A DNA stretch of 64,000 nt from Rhizodiscina lignyota (lineage: Eukaryota; Ascomycota; Dothideomycetes; Aulographales; Rhizodiscinaceae). Shown here piece by piece: positions 46,754 through 57,950 of the stretch. Position numbers and translations under genes: made by a program. The notes under the pieces are model-generated. The model had not been told where the DNA came from. It saw only the letters and a program-made list of their open reading frames with translations, and did not search any database. The stretch is from NCBI GenBank assembly GCA_010015805.1, contig ML978123.1, forward strand, positions 186,001 through 250,000. The letters run 5' to 3'. The first letter of the stretch is position 1, and every line of letters starts with the position of its first letter.

Positions 46754-47100
46754 ATATGGTATGGGAACAATTTCAGGTCCTCGAGTTCCTGTTATTGGTG
46801 TCGGTGTAATTAGAGTGCCGGAGAATATTCAGAGCTACGAAGTACAGAGTGTTCCCCTCACGGACACTCGTTTCGTTTTCCTAGTTTCGTTTGTGTTCGA
46901 TTCTAAGCGGAATGTGCAAGTACTGCAAGGATTTTTGTAATTGTGCAATCTATGTTCTAATCCATTGCACCGACTATTCTGCCCGTTGCGGCAAAAGAAA
47001 ATGAGTGCAAGCCGTAAGGGCAATGAAATCGTGAAACCACCAGCATCATCCATGCGGAGGCTCTATCAAGAGACCAGCCGTTAGGGTTTCCGTGAACTGA
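46754..47100. other. Convergent intergenic region
   Basis: 347 bp between the AAA+ gene and the helicase remnant. A motif near 47008 resembles one near 12191. Nothing else is recognised. Confidence 0.4.
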
Positions 47101-48430
47101 TCACTCGAAACCCGGATTATTCTCCGCTTCGTCCTCTTTTTCCTCATATCCAGGTCCCCAGTCTTCTTCTTCTTCTTCATCCGGATCACCCAAGATGACC
47201 ATGCTCTGAGATTTCGGCGACTTCGGCGACTTCTTCTTCTTCTTGTCTGCCAGCAGTGCAACCGCATTTGTCTCGACAATGCGTCCAATACTGTCCTCTG
47301 CAACGGCAACGATGGTATCATCTGTGACCACTTCGGAGGGATCGATTTCGGCGACAGGCTGAAAGTTGTCCATCTTGGCTGGGATGATGCCGTTGTGCAC
47401 TTAAGATAGGTGATGAACTTGCTTATAGTTGAGCCCTTATAACCCCGGACAATCTCCAGCTGGCGGAATTGGCCGACCATGAATCCAAGAGAACGGGGGC
47501 GCGTGAGTGCCAGGCAGCCAGATTGATGCGTGGTGGAGATTTGAGGAATCCCATGGCCTTTGTTCGAGAGTAGTCTTGGATCACGATCTCCTTTTCCAAG
47601 CCAGGTACGGGGGTGACAAAATAGTTAAGTCCTGTAAAGTTTAAACGTATTGAGCAAAAGCGAGTTTTCCTCTTCAACGCTAGCGAGAGCATCTCTGAAA
47701 GTTCGATAAATTATATACTAGAGTTCCTTTATCTAAAATACACAGCTTTAGCGTATATACTTATATTAACTATCGAGGATATACATCCTTGTAGTTCTAT
47801 ATATTGCAGTCAGGACTCAACTGTTTTGTGACCCACTTGCCAGGGTACTTGTCAAAGGTCTGTAGCTCACCAGGTAAGCCCGGCAGCGAAGTCCAGGATG
47901 ATGATCCGCGATAGCCTGGAGAACCTTCGAGAAGAGTGACACTTGGCCGCGATAGCCCGTAATTACCGCAATCTCTGATGGCGGGATAACTTTCATAAGC
48001 TCATCATCTTGAAGGAGGGTTACCAAGATATGATAAATCACTGCCGCAGTGGCCTGGTTGGCGTAAGAGGTACTGACCCGAAACTCATCGTCGCCGGGAA
48101 TTGGCATGGCCACGAAATTGCTAGGGACAAATGGGTCGCTGGAGGCCGATTCAAGACAGCCGTTGTTATGTTCTCGCTCAACCCAGTCTCTTGCAGCCTG
48201 AACCTCTGGACGGTCCTCAACGGATAGATGAGTGGCTAGCCGGTCGTTGTACAGTATGGCAGATACCGGTTTGCAAATACTCTGAGGATATCTTCTCTGC
48301 TCCTAGAGAATGGAGACGGGTATGCCTGTCATACGAAGTCGTGCCAGTAGAAGCAGTCTCAGTTGTGCGACTAAGGGATCTTGGTCGAATTGGACGTGCG
48401 GAGCCACCTCAAGTTAAGCGAGAGTACCTC
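47101..48430 (-). pseudogene. Remnant of an SF1 (DNA2/NAM7-like) helicase, C-terminal part
   Basis: Minus strand. Blocks in the correct order for the C-terminal AAA_12 helicase domain occur in changing frames: 'DQDPLVAQLRLLLLARLRM' near 48395, 'AILYNDRLATHLSVEDRPEV', 'VSTSYANQATAAVIYHI', 'IPPSEIAVITGYRGQV', a 'DKYPGK' block (family 'DKYQGKE'), 'EIVIQDYSRTKAMGFLKSP', 'INLAAWHSRA' and 'SLGFMVGQFRQLEIVRG', then an acidic tail ending at 47101. At least one stop and three frame changes break it, and an A/T-rich stretch (about 47690-47815) interrupts the middle. The N-terminal part with Walker A is missing. Family relatives include Upf1, Dna2 and ZNFX1-type RNA helicases; which one this was is not clear. 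Confidence 0.8.
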
Positions 48431-48752
48431 TAGAAAGTCAGTCATATATTCTTTAGAGTGTAAAGTTACAGCTTGCACATGTAGGTCCAGCTTCGATTTG
48501 ATTATGTGCAGACGGCCACCTTACAGCTTGCGCAGATGGATCCAGTTTCGCTCCAATTAAATACACCTCCACAGTCTCCGCCCTGCGCATTGATATTGAG
48601 CTTTAGTTCGATTATATACAGGGGTTCAACTTAGAATTTATCCCAGTTTACGTATAGAGGTCGGCATGGCTTAGTAATCTCCTCCAGCTGATGAACTGCG
48701 GGCCTGCGGCATGCCACTCTGATACGCGGAATGAGACTTCCTCTTTGGCAGC

Positions 48753-49050
48753 TTATTGTAGAGCTTTCAACTGGAGGCACGCAACATGATAACGCCTATT
48801 CTTCTGCAGAGAATGCTGGTAGACTTTAGGGAGCAGGTCCTCCCTACACTTAGGATCCGAATGTGCAGCGGCGAACATAACATCAATCTCCGTGGTACTG
48901 AAGCTGTGTACAGAACGATACTTATAGGGTATCTGGTGCTCGAGTCCGAGGTAACAGTCCACGTATTGCTCGTTCGACTTAGGGCGCAGTAAGGCGATCC
49001 TTGAAATCCCAAGTGAGGCGAAATTCGAGTCGGGAGTCGGAGTGTTCATT
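48753..49050 (-). pseudogene. Fragment of the same unknown gene family as 12340-12982
   Basis: An open frame of 98 codons ends at 48753. Its first 64 bp (49050-48987) match 12904-12841 but are read in another frame; in the frame shared with the 12-kb copy ('NEHSDSR', 'WDFKDRLT') it meets a stop soon after the match ends. Downstream the text ('VDCYLGLEHQIPYKYRS') is only loosely like the 12-kb relative. I take it as a diverged, broken paralog. Function unknown. Confidence 0.35.
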
Positions 49051-49241
49051 GAAGTTTGAGCTTTGGTGTATACACTATCTTCTCTTACGTGCCGACCGTA
49101 CGGCTCGACCTTATATTCGATAATACGTAGGAGTTAAGTAATTACCTCGTATAGATAGATCAAGCTTTACTAGAATTTAACAAACTACCTTAGCTTTCGC
49201 CTTACGCGTGGTAGTTATGCTATAACTTGATTATAAGCGGA
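49047..49241 (-). repeat. 195-bp relative of 14676-14869, inverted
   Basis: The minus strand matches the plus strand of 14676-14869 along its whole length. This copy has lost the open frame and is A/T-shifted, as would follow from repeat-induced point mutation or plain decay. One edge coincides with the 64-bp shared fragment and the other with the end of the short frame at 49231-49359. Confidence 0.7.
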
Positions 49242-49359
49242 CCGACACACTCTGGCGATCTAGCGTGTAGAAAGTGACCGCACAATTGACTTCGCGAGTG
49301 TAGTCGTTGTTATGGAGCTCGCGCTTGTAGAACGCGTCCCAAGTCATGATGTCTGCCAT
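49231..49359 (-). other. Short open frame, 42 codons, cut off by a repeat
   Basis: ATG 49359 starts 'MADIMTWDAFYKRELHNND' and continues as plausible protein until the boundary of the 195-bp repeat, where it stops at TAA 49231-49233. It may be the 5' end of a gene disrupted when the repeat arrived. No family is recognised. Confidence 0.3.
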
Positions 49360-49680
49360 GATGTTGACGGTGTGAGAAGATTCTCACGATCGAGAGTAGG
49401 AGGTGTTCAAGACGCAAGCATGACTTGATGCGCGAGAATAGGAAATTTGAAAGTGTGCTATAGCTTGTGACAGCTGAGGTGAAAAGGGAGACTGCGTGGG
49501 GGTTTTTTCTTGGCAGTGTGTGTGCGCGCGAAGGTGGTGGAGGGAAAAAGAGGTTGTGGTGTTGTTTCAAGGCCGACGCCACAAGACCACAAAACGCACG
49601 GGGCCACTCTAGCAACCATGTAGCCACGCAACAGCCACGACGTGAATTGATGGTAGCAAACAAGCGCCAGCAAACGCTTC

Positions 49681-50170
49681 GATCTTGATTGAGCGAGTTG
49701 TTATTGCTCCCTAGCTGCTCAGTGATTGTGATTGTCGCGCTGCTCGATTATCGTAATTGTCGAGGTGCGTGAGAGTGAATTGAGGGTGGAAATGAAGGGT
49801 TTTCGGTAAAGAATCCGAGAGCGGCTCCCCCGACCTCGTGGCGATAGAGTAGCTATACTCAAAGGTAACCGCGGCTACATAATCACGCCGATTGTGATTG
49901 CGTAGTGGTTATGATTCTCGATGATGATGGCGTGAGGCGATGAAGATCTTCGTTGAGCTAGTTGTTATTGTTCCACGCAGCTCAGCGATCGCGAGTTTGC
50001 AGTTGCTTGAGAGTGAGTTGAGGGTGGAAATGAAGAGTTTTCAGTAAAGAATCCGAGAGCGGCTCCCCCGACCTCGTGGCGATAGAGTAGCTATACTCAA
50101 AGGTAACCGCGGCTACATAATCACGCCGATTGTGATTGCGTAGTGGTTATGATTCTCGACAATCACGGCT
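49681..50170. repeat. Tandem duplication, unit about 240-264 bp
   Basis: Two direct copies begin with GATCTT plus a similar GTTGTTATTG stretch at 49681 and 49945. Their 3' parts are identical over 115 bp (49807-49921 and 50045-50159, offset 238). The 5' parts have diverged, with a length difference of about 26 bp. Both copies contain several TGATTGTCG-like words in both orientations. Confidence 0.9.
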
Positions 50171-50220
50171 GAGCATCTTTTTGTTGTTCTGCGGCCGCCC
50201 AATAACCGTGATTGTCGAGA
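50154..50220. repeat. Perfect 15-bp inverted repeat with a 37-nt loop
   Basis: TCTCGACAATCACGG at 50154-50168 is exactly reversed and complemented at 50206-50220. The left arm overlaps the end of the second tandem copy. The loop contains a NotI-like GCGGCCGC at 50191-50198. Confidence 0.9.
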
Positions 50221-52434
50221 GGGAGGTAAAAACGATGGAAAGAAGGTAGTGTTAAGCACACCGCCCGGCGCCCGCTGCCGAATCGTTGCGTTCGCCGCTG
50301 TTCTCAACACCCTACCTTCATAAAACAACGTTTCCTTAAAATTTCTCGCTATCCGAACATCGACACCCTTCCACTCCGTATGCCCTACGTCAAATTACTC
50401 CATTATCGTCGCTCTTTCCAGCAGCCTTTACACCGAGTAACTTCTCAAAGTCCTCAACGATTTGCAGAACGTCCTCACGAAGTAATTCCTCTTGAATTCA
50501 TTCGTCGAACCTGCCCCGTAGCCCTGCGATCGGAATTTCCATCCAAGTGCAAACGCGGACTTGTAAGGAGATCGCTGAACGGAATATGAGGGCGCCGTAA
50601 TAAGCTCTAAGACGGTCGACGTGGCGATGTCCTCTGTTTCATTAATGTCTCGAGCTAGCTGGATATAAGCCGCTTTCACATCTCTTGGCCGAAGGCTACT
50701 TGATCAGGTCTCGTCCGAGAGAGCACCTTTGTTCCAAGGTCTGAGCCGAACGATTTTCAGGTCGTACCTGGCGATTCGAGGCCTCTTCTACGTCATACGA
50801 CGATCCGGAGTAGATCTTATGATGAGAAGGGTCATTCAATGGAGCATGCACAACCTGTTCTTGTAGCTTGAGACCTATTTCGAAGGGGACAGCTTTCCCT
50901 CTCGCGCCGGGATAAAAGATGTCAGCATCCTTGGTCATTCGCCACAGTCCAGCTGATGTGGCCCAACTGTGAGAGTTGCTCAGGCACGAGTTCGTTCCAA
51001 GATGGATGCCATAATGGCTCGACGAGTCCTTTTCGGGATGCATGGGTTTGCACAAGTAACCTCGACGGCTGATCATCAATTGTGTGGGTGTGAGACAGTC
51101 TACCAGGCTTGACGTATGCTTCCCATGAGCGAGGACGGATGCCAACTCCGTCCCTGCGAGGCGATGTCGATGAGCTTGACTCCATCGGATTCCTACTTAT
51201 GTTGGAACCTTGCGCATAATACCTTTGAACCCTTTGGACTCACTGTCCCACACAGCTTCTCCCATCGGTGATGGCGACCGAAATCGTTGCTCCTGCTTCT
51301 TCAAGAAACCGTAGCACAGTCGTGATGGAGAATGTGGTCTCGTAAGGCACGGTTGACAGCAGGATATGTATCGTGGACAAGGGGGAAAATAAACTTCAAT
51401 AGACTGTCTACGAAAAGCGTCCCGATTCGACCTTGAAAGAAACTCGGGTAACGAGCCAAACTAATTATAGAGATTGTGGCCATTTCTCGTTTGCGATGCT
51501 CGGTGATGAACATAGTCTTCTACCGGTCTCCTTCTGCAACGTCTTTTTTTTCGTCGGCAAATTCCATAGACTTCAGTAGTTTCGCACACAAAACAAGCCA
51601 CACAGCCAGCCGCGCATACCTAGCAACATAAAGTCACGTGACCTAAAAATCTTAAATTTTATGCGGCATAGCGCATGGACTTTCGTACTTGTTACTATAG
51701 AGCTAATAGATAAGCTAAGGCTTTGTATCGCTATGACCCTATATTTCCGACATTCTGCAAAGGCAGCGCAGAATGGATGCCTTTAAAGTACGCAATGACT
51801 CACTCCCTTTCCTCCCTCAGTATCGCGGAGGCACGAGCTGGTCCATCCGGACAACAAGCCACTAGTTGTCGGAGCGCGAGCCGAGGCGATAGAACATATT
51901 GCCATGCTTTATCGCATATTACCGTGTACCTGTCACACATAAGATTCAGGTATTGTCCATCGTCAGCCTGTAATGTGCCGAAGACGTCAATTGGCTTCTG
52001 GCTCCGCGAAACGTAGCCAGCGATAAAGCAACTACAGGCTAATTCGTTCTGGCGTCTTCCAAAATTCCGTTCTGATATTGACGTCCTGCGCAGCATAGAC
52101 TAGTTGTGGACCTGGGATTTCGTGCCGTGCCGTGAATACACGGGTAGGGTCTGTTAACACGGGCTGAGGACGTTGTCGATTATGCGCAAGATCCAGTCCT
52201 TCATTTCTGGCCAACTTGCAAAATGTCATAGCTGCCCCGTTCCGTCTTCCAAATACACAGGGTCAATTGCGAGCGGAAGTCGTGTTTGGACGTGCTTGGG
52301 ATCTACTTCAGCGAATCACACGAACTTGCCAAACCCCACAGAGCGTTTTGGAAATGTACGTTCAAGTCGTAATACACGATGGTCTCAACGTTTGCTAAAT
52401 TCCCATACTTGTCTTTTCCTGAGCCTCGCATTGC
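50221..52434. other. Gene-poor, possibly decayed coding DNA
   Basis: No recognised gene in 2.2 kb. On the minus strand, frames at 51185-50922 and 51145-50696 are open and look partly coding (for example 'RSWEAYVKPG', 'AVPFEIGLKLQEQVV'), and another lies at 51513-51301; none could be tied to a family. A region near 51640-51720 is A/T-rich. Confidence 0.35.
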
Positions 52435-54344
52435 TTAATACTGCTCCTTAAATCCCTCCTCTTGCATATACTTAATCTGCTTCTCCCCTCTCCGCTTCAA
52501 ATGCGTTAACAGCTGCCACGGCACGTCTAACTTATCAAGCACGACTTCGATCAGCTGCAAATGCTTGTTGTTCTCAATCCGCGATGGATCAAACGCCGCC
52601 GCAAACTCAGACTTCTGCACCACTCTACGGAAGCAGTTCTCCGGATCGGGGTGCTTGAAGACTGGTAACAGGTGGTCGTATGCTGTCGGATTGATGTCGT
52701 TGTACGCTGCCAAAGCAAGTCAGTTTCCATCATTCTCTGCATCCATGTTAAGATTACGTACGTTGTCTCGCTCCATGAATGACGCGCTCAATAGTATACC
52801 CGGCATTATTCACAACCACGATGACAGGCTTCGCTCCATACGTGCACATCGTGCCAATCTCGTTAATCGTGAGATTTAAACTGCCATCTCCGATGACTAG
52901 ATACGTCCTCCGCCGTGGCGCTTCAGTCTCGTCCGCGATGTCTTGCAGCGCAAGATCGGCGCCCAGCGCCGCAGGATTAGCATACCCGATGCTGCCATAG
53001 TAACCTTGAAAGATATACGTCATGTCCTGAGGCCATCGCTCGCCAACGAGTCCAAACGAGGCCGTCCCGGTCTCTCCAAGTACGACATCTCCAGGCCTGA
53101 ATGTCGACGCGATCTCCTTCCAGATCCAGGTTTGCGTTAGATGCGACGCTTCATGATCCCTCGGAATCTTTCGCTGCGGAAGCTGTGGGATCGGGACCTT
53201 TGCAATCTCGACTCCTTCTAGCGACTTGGTGAGCTCCGCCAGCAGAGGTTTGATATATGTCTTTGGAAACTGTTTGCCTTTGACTACAACGTAGTTTGGA
53301 TTGATCTCGATTGTCTTGTCTGTGCCGAATTTTCGTTGGAAGCCTCCAGTGTTGGTGTCACAGGGTAAGCTGCCCAAAACGAGAATCAGGTCGCTGCTCT
53401 CTAGCGCATCTGTGACGCCAGGCCAATTCACTTGGCCATGATATATCCCAACCCAGAAATCGTCGCTCTCGTCCAGAATGCCTTTGCCCATGTTGGCTGC
53501 GAACGCTGGTATTTGCAATCTCTTCGCCAGAGCTCGAGCTTCAGGCACAGCGTTGTGCCTGTGCGTTAGTGCATCGGCGAATATGGCCGGCTTCTTGGCC
53601 TCCTGAAGTGCGGTCTTGATCGCCTCGACCGCAGCAGTCTGAGCTTTTATGTCTACCGGCAGTGATAGATCGATTGGTGTATCCAGTAAGGAAGCAGGTA
53701 GCTCCTCATGCACCATGTTGAGCGGAATAAAGATGTATACCGGCCCAGATCTCACCATGCATTCTCTGATCACGCGATCAATCTCTCTCGCAGCGCCAGG
53801 AATGTCATTCTCGAACAGGTGCAGCTCTGCCTGCGTAAGCCGTGCGTGCCTGGACATTTCGTTATAAATCTGGTGATCTGGATCAAAGCCCAAAGAATGG
53901 TGGATCATCAGGCGGTTCTTCTGCATGAACCGAGGCGTCTGGCCGACAATGTGGATCACCTTTACTTGCTCGGTCTTTGCGCCAACGACGCCGTTCAATG
54001 CAGACAGCTCACCCACGCCATGAGTCGTGACGAAGACACCTGGAAGACCTCGTACACGGGCATAGCCGTCTGCCGCATAGGCCGCGTTGAGTTCATTGGC
54101 GTTGCCGACGAAACGTAAGTTTGGCACTTTGTAGAGATAATCGAGCAACTCTAGTTGGAAGTCGCCTGGCACGCCCTGTTATACGTTATTCAAGAGCATT
54201 CAAGCCAAACCATAACTTTTAAGGCCAGGATTTGTAAAGGGAACTGTTATCACGTACGAGGACTGTACCAACGCCAAGCTGTCGTATTCTCTTGAAAAGA
54301 TACGTGCCAAGGGTGATTGTTGCCGCGTCGCCATTCACTGCCAT
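52435..54344 (-). CDS. Pyruvate decarboxylase-family, thiamine diphosphate-dependent enzyme, 590 aa
   Basis: Minus-strand exons 54344-54258, 54175-52762 and 52706-52435 give 590 residues; introns are 82 and 55 nt. The N-terminal Pyr domain shows 'GVPGDFQLELLDYL' and catalytic Glu57 ('VGNANELNAAYAADGYAR'), then 'TTHGVGELSALNGVVG' and the 'HHSLG' pair of histidines typical of 2-oxoacid decarboxylases. The PP domain has the thiamine diphosphate/Mg motif starting 'GDGSLNLTINEIGTM' and ending 'VVNNAGYTIE'. Length fits pyruvate or indolepyruvate decarboxylases, which release CO2 from 2-oxo acids to give aldehydes in the cytosol. The substrate cannot be told apart by eye; the N-terminus and core are closest to the PDC pattern. 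Confidence 0.93.
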
Positions 54345-55936
54345 GTTGCTGAAGTTGAGAATGTGAACAATGGCAGCTATTCGAACTATGTTCTTAAAGA
54401 AACACTGAAGTCCGTATGAACAGTGCAGCTCTTCTCGTGATACGTTGATTCGGCTTAGCTAGAAATCAAAGAAACACAGAAGTGACACAAAATGTTCAAC
54501 GGAAATGATGCACAGTAAGAAGGTAGATAAAATGCCCGACCTATTGACTAATGAATACAACCAAAGAAGGCAGAACGGCGCGAAAGGCGGGCATTCAAAT
54601 CGAGCACAAGATGCAACCGCGGAGAATGACAGTGATTCTAATGCAAGGCCCCGCGCGCGCTCGGCTCGTTCGTGTTACCGTATGTATCCATCGAATTCGC
54701 ATCAGTCGCGCTCATTGCTCAGCGACATACCGCGGCTGGAATGACCTACAAAGCTCTAATAATCGCGGAGATGTGGGGCCCGTCCAGTTGTGGGGCTTGC
54801 CATGGGACGTGACGTGCATGTTTCTGCTGTCTTGGGCGGTTACTCGCGGAGGTGTAAACACGGCACGCACGAATAGGACGGAAAAGCCGGAAGGCGGAAA
54901 AGTTGGGTCTCTATGAAGCTTGAGTCTCTTTGGCGGTTGGCGATGGAGTTTACGATACCGCAACTGGTAAGATTATTGCGAGACAAGGACAGGGGTTCAT
55001 ATTTATGAATCTGGTGAGTGGCGAATGTCTAGGATAGTAAACTCGGTGTATTAGCAGCATGTGCGTACTACTCCATACATAAAAGTCACTGGGCTGTATA
55101 GAGGAAAGAAAACTAACTGAATATGCGACTATGGCTTGCATGCGAATCGGACCTTAATTTCGGAGGGCGCCTTGGCACAGCGGAGGGCGACTATGCACGC
55201 AGTTCGGAGGGCGATTTACACCGCCTATTGTCAAAATTCCAGAGTCAACATTTCGCTCTTTAAGGCTTCGTGCTCTTGGCCCAAGTCCTGGCTAGACCAC
55301 AACTAGTTGTTATCTTTCATAGCATACTATCCTAGTCATTCTTTGCTTGGGGACTTATTATCTGTGTTATTTTAGAAGGTTTCTACTTGGCGTGTGTACT
55401 ACTCCGTGGCAGTGTTGGGTTTATAGTATATTCCGAGAAAACACGATAACTAGTACAATGGACTCTCGCGCGACTCCAACGTGTCCAACACGGGGAGATG
55501 AAACACGACATTCATGGAAATTCGGAGTGTGTCTAGGAACATGTATCCAATTCAACATTGATATCCAACGTTGACAAACTCTACAGTAGACAATTTGAAC
55601 TCCCGGGCCGCAGCAACCGGGCTAGGTATCTCATCATCGCTCAATCTCAAAGCTGCTGCTCGCTCATGCTACGCTGAAGTGCATCATCAAGGATTGACTC
55701 GAAGAAAAAGGGGACACCCATTGAAAGAGAAACATGAAAACGAAAACTCCGCTCGCTGATGCAAGTAGCCCAAACCCAAAAAGAGCAGCCATATCAACAA
55801 CAGTGTACCGATGAAGGTCAGTGTGTTTGTGTGTACAGTGCCAGAGGTGTGTTTTGGCCGAGATGCATTCCAGGTGACATCAACAAACGCCCGCATTCCA
55901 ATGAAAACGGACCCAAAGGACTTTTCTCTTAAATCA
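54345..55936. other. Intergenic, about 1.6 kb
   Basis: Promoter of the decarboxylase gene on its left side and 3' end of the coiled-coil gene on its right. Short frames have no family signal. A small tandem array lies at 55161-55213. Confidence 0.4.
55161..55213. repeat. Three copies of CGGAGGGCG, 20 and 24 bp apart
   Basis: CGGAGGGCG occurs at 55161, 55181 and 55205 in the same orientation. It may be a decayed minisatellite or a set of regulatory sites. Confidence 0.6.
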
Positions 55937-57950
55937 TCACCACCCCGTAACGTCAAGGATCTTCTTGACCTCTCCTGCCGTCATGCCATTGACTCCAAGG
56001 CTGCGGACTTGGGTTCCGCGACGCAGTCGTTGGAGGCCGACTGCGACTTTCCAAGCTTCTGATTCCGAGATGATGAAGACGTACTTCTTACCATCTGAGT
56101 CGCGGATACTCGTGCGGAGGACATGTGTCCCGCCACTTGTGCCAGTCTGAATCTACGTAAGGTACTGATCAAAGGCGAGCAAGGGCAGGGCGTTATCTTA
56201 CTTCGACCAGTTTCATCCCCCACGCCTTCACGTCCCATTCCCTCTGGCCGACACCTCGCACGTCGTCATCGACGAAGCAGCCCTCAGTCGTTATTCGCAG
56301 TATCAGTCCGTCAGTTACGGATCCAATGCCTGAGATCAGCTGAGCAACAGGCTTTGGAAACATATTGTTGAACAAATACACAGCCTTGATGACGATCTTG
56401 TCAGGATCCTTTGTGCTGTACGGTCCACGATGTGATGGAGGTGGACTAGTCCGGGCTGTTGACCCACTCGGAGCACTGCTGTAGAAGGATGGTGATTCGG
56501 AGACGAAGGAAGAAGCCGAGTTGGTTTTTTGCGGACGTTTGGGAACATATGAGCGCGTTTCGTCGTTCTCTGTCCCCGCATACGTCCGGGAAGAAGGTTG
56601 CTGGTACCGGGAATGGCTTGCAGTTGACCCAGCGTACGGATCTGTTCGTTCTCCTACACCATACGTTGGAGTTATTGCTGCCGCCGCGGCCGCTGTTGCA
56701 GCCTGTTTCCGGGCCTCTGCCTCCTTTTTGCCTTCCTCTGCCTTCTTGGCTTCCGCTTCCTTTTTGGCCTCTGCCTCCTTCCTAGCCTCTTCTTCTTTTT
56801 TGGTCTCCGCTTCTCTCCTCTCCCTCTCGAGCTTCTCAAGCTTCTCGAGCTTCTCAAGCCGCTCAAGTCTTTCCTTCTCAAGCCTATCCGTCTCGGCCTT
56901 TACCCTCTCGAGCCTTTCCTTCTCGAGCTTCACCTTCTCTTTCTCCAACTCGGCTTTCTCCTTCTCAAACTTCTCCCTTTCGAGCTTCTCCCTCTCCCTC
57001 TCCATCTTTTCTCTGGCCAGGCGTTCGCGTGCTTCTCGTTCTCTGGCCTCGCGCTCCCTGGCCCGCATTTGTTCCCACTTCTCCTTCTCAGCGGCAGCCT
57101 TTGCAGCTTTCTCTGCTTCTGCTTTCTTCTTAGCGGCCTCCTCTGCCCTCTTTTTGATCTCTTCCTGCCTCCTGAGCTCTTCTGCCCTTCGTCTCATGTC
57201 CTCACGTGCCTTCTCCCACGCAGATGGGCCCGAAGTTCCAGCACCAGCGCTTCCCCATGACGGCTTCGGCGGTGATTTTTGTCGTGGTGGCGTCTTCTGT
57301 CGCGGTGGTGATCTCTGCCGGGGTGGCGACCTTTGTCTCGGTGGCGATCTTTCTCCCGACGGCGACCTTTGTCGGTAATGTCCACCTCCCGCATTTCCTC
57401 CTGGTGCAGCACCTGTCGCGCCTGGACCGGCAGAAGCGCCTTGCCCGTGGCCATAACCTGGCTGGGGGCCCGGCTGCGGCTCTGGCTGGGGTGGTGGTTG
57501 AGCTCGTGGGCCTGGCTGGGGCCCCGGTGATGGTCCTGGCGGTGGTGTATATGCAGTACCTGTCCCTCCACTTCCATCCCCTTTGCCACCGCCTTCGGTC
57601 TGTGTTCTCCCCCAAGCCCACCCCGCTAGTCCAACTCCCACTACCAGGAGCAAAACACCAGCTCCGGAACCAGAGGCGACTAGGATATGAAACCACTGCC
57701 TCAGTGTGGGGGATATGACCTGCCATACCCACACTGCGAGCAGCGTGCACGCAACACCAGCGAGGAAGGAGTTTCGGTTTGGCTGGAGTGACGGAAGGTA
57801 GAGGAAGCCGGAGCCGGAGCTGTGCGGTGGGATAATGAAGATGTCGTAGTTTCCAGGTGGCAGGCCGGAACTGCCAGAGCCTTGGCCGTCTGTGGTTCGC
57901 GGATTGGAGCCGTGGGGCGGTGGAGGAGGAGGCGGAGGAGCAGAGTTCAT
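55937..57950 (-). CDS. Proline-rich, coiled-coil membrane protein, 652 aa
   Basis: Minus-strand exons 57950-56202 and 56146-55937 give 652 residues with a 55-nt intron. It starts with a run of prolines, then two hydrophobic segments (about 61-79 and 92-113) that look like a membrane hairpin. A Gly/Pro/Gln-rich stretch follows, then five or six short repeats of the type SPPRQ(R/K). A long charged coiled coil (about 245-430) is built of Lys/Glu/Arg/Ala. The C-terminal 150 residues form a conserved-looking domain ('IVIKAVYLFNNMF', 'GGTHVLRTSIRDSDGKKYVF'). I do not recognise the family; similar proteins occur in moulds as uncharacterised. The low-complexity DNA creates long false frames on the other strand. 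Confidence 0.85.

Noticed and set aside
48440-50700. A retroelement or complete DNA transposon in the repeat-rich stretch
   Set aside because: No reverse transcriptase, integrase, capsid or transposase motif was found, and no paired long terminal repeats; the tandem copies are adjacent and short.
56521-57378. Plus-strand frame of 285 codons, Ser/Phe/Leu-rich
   Set aside because: It is the mirror of the Lys/Glu coiled coil on the other strand, where low-complexity DNA keeps several frames open.
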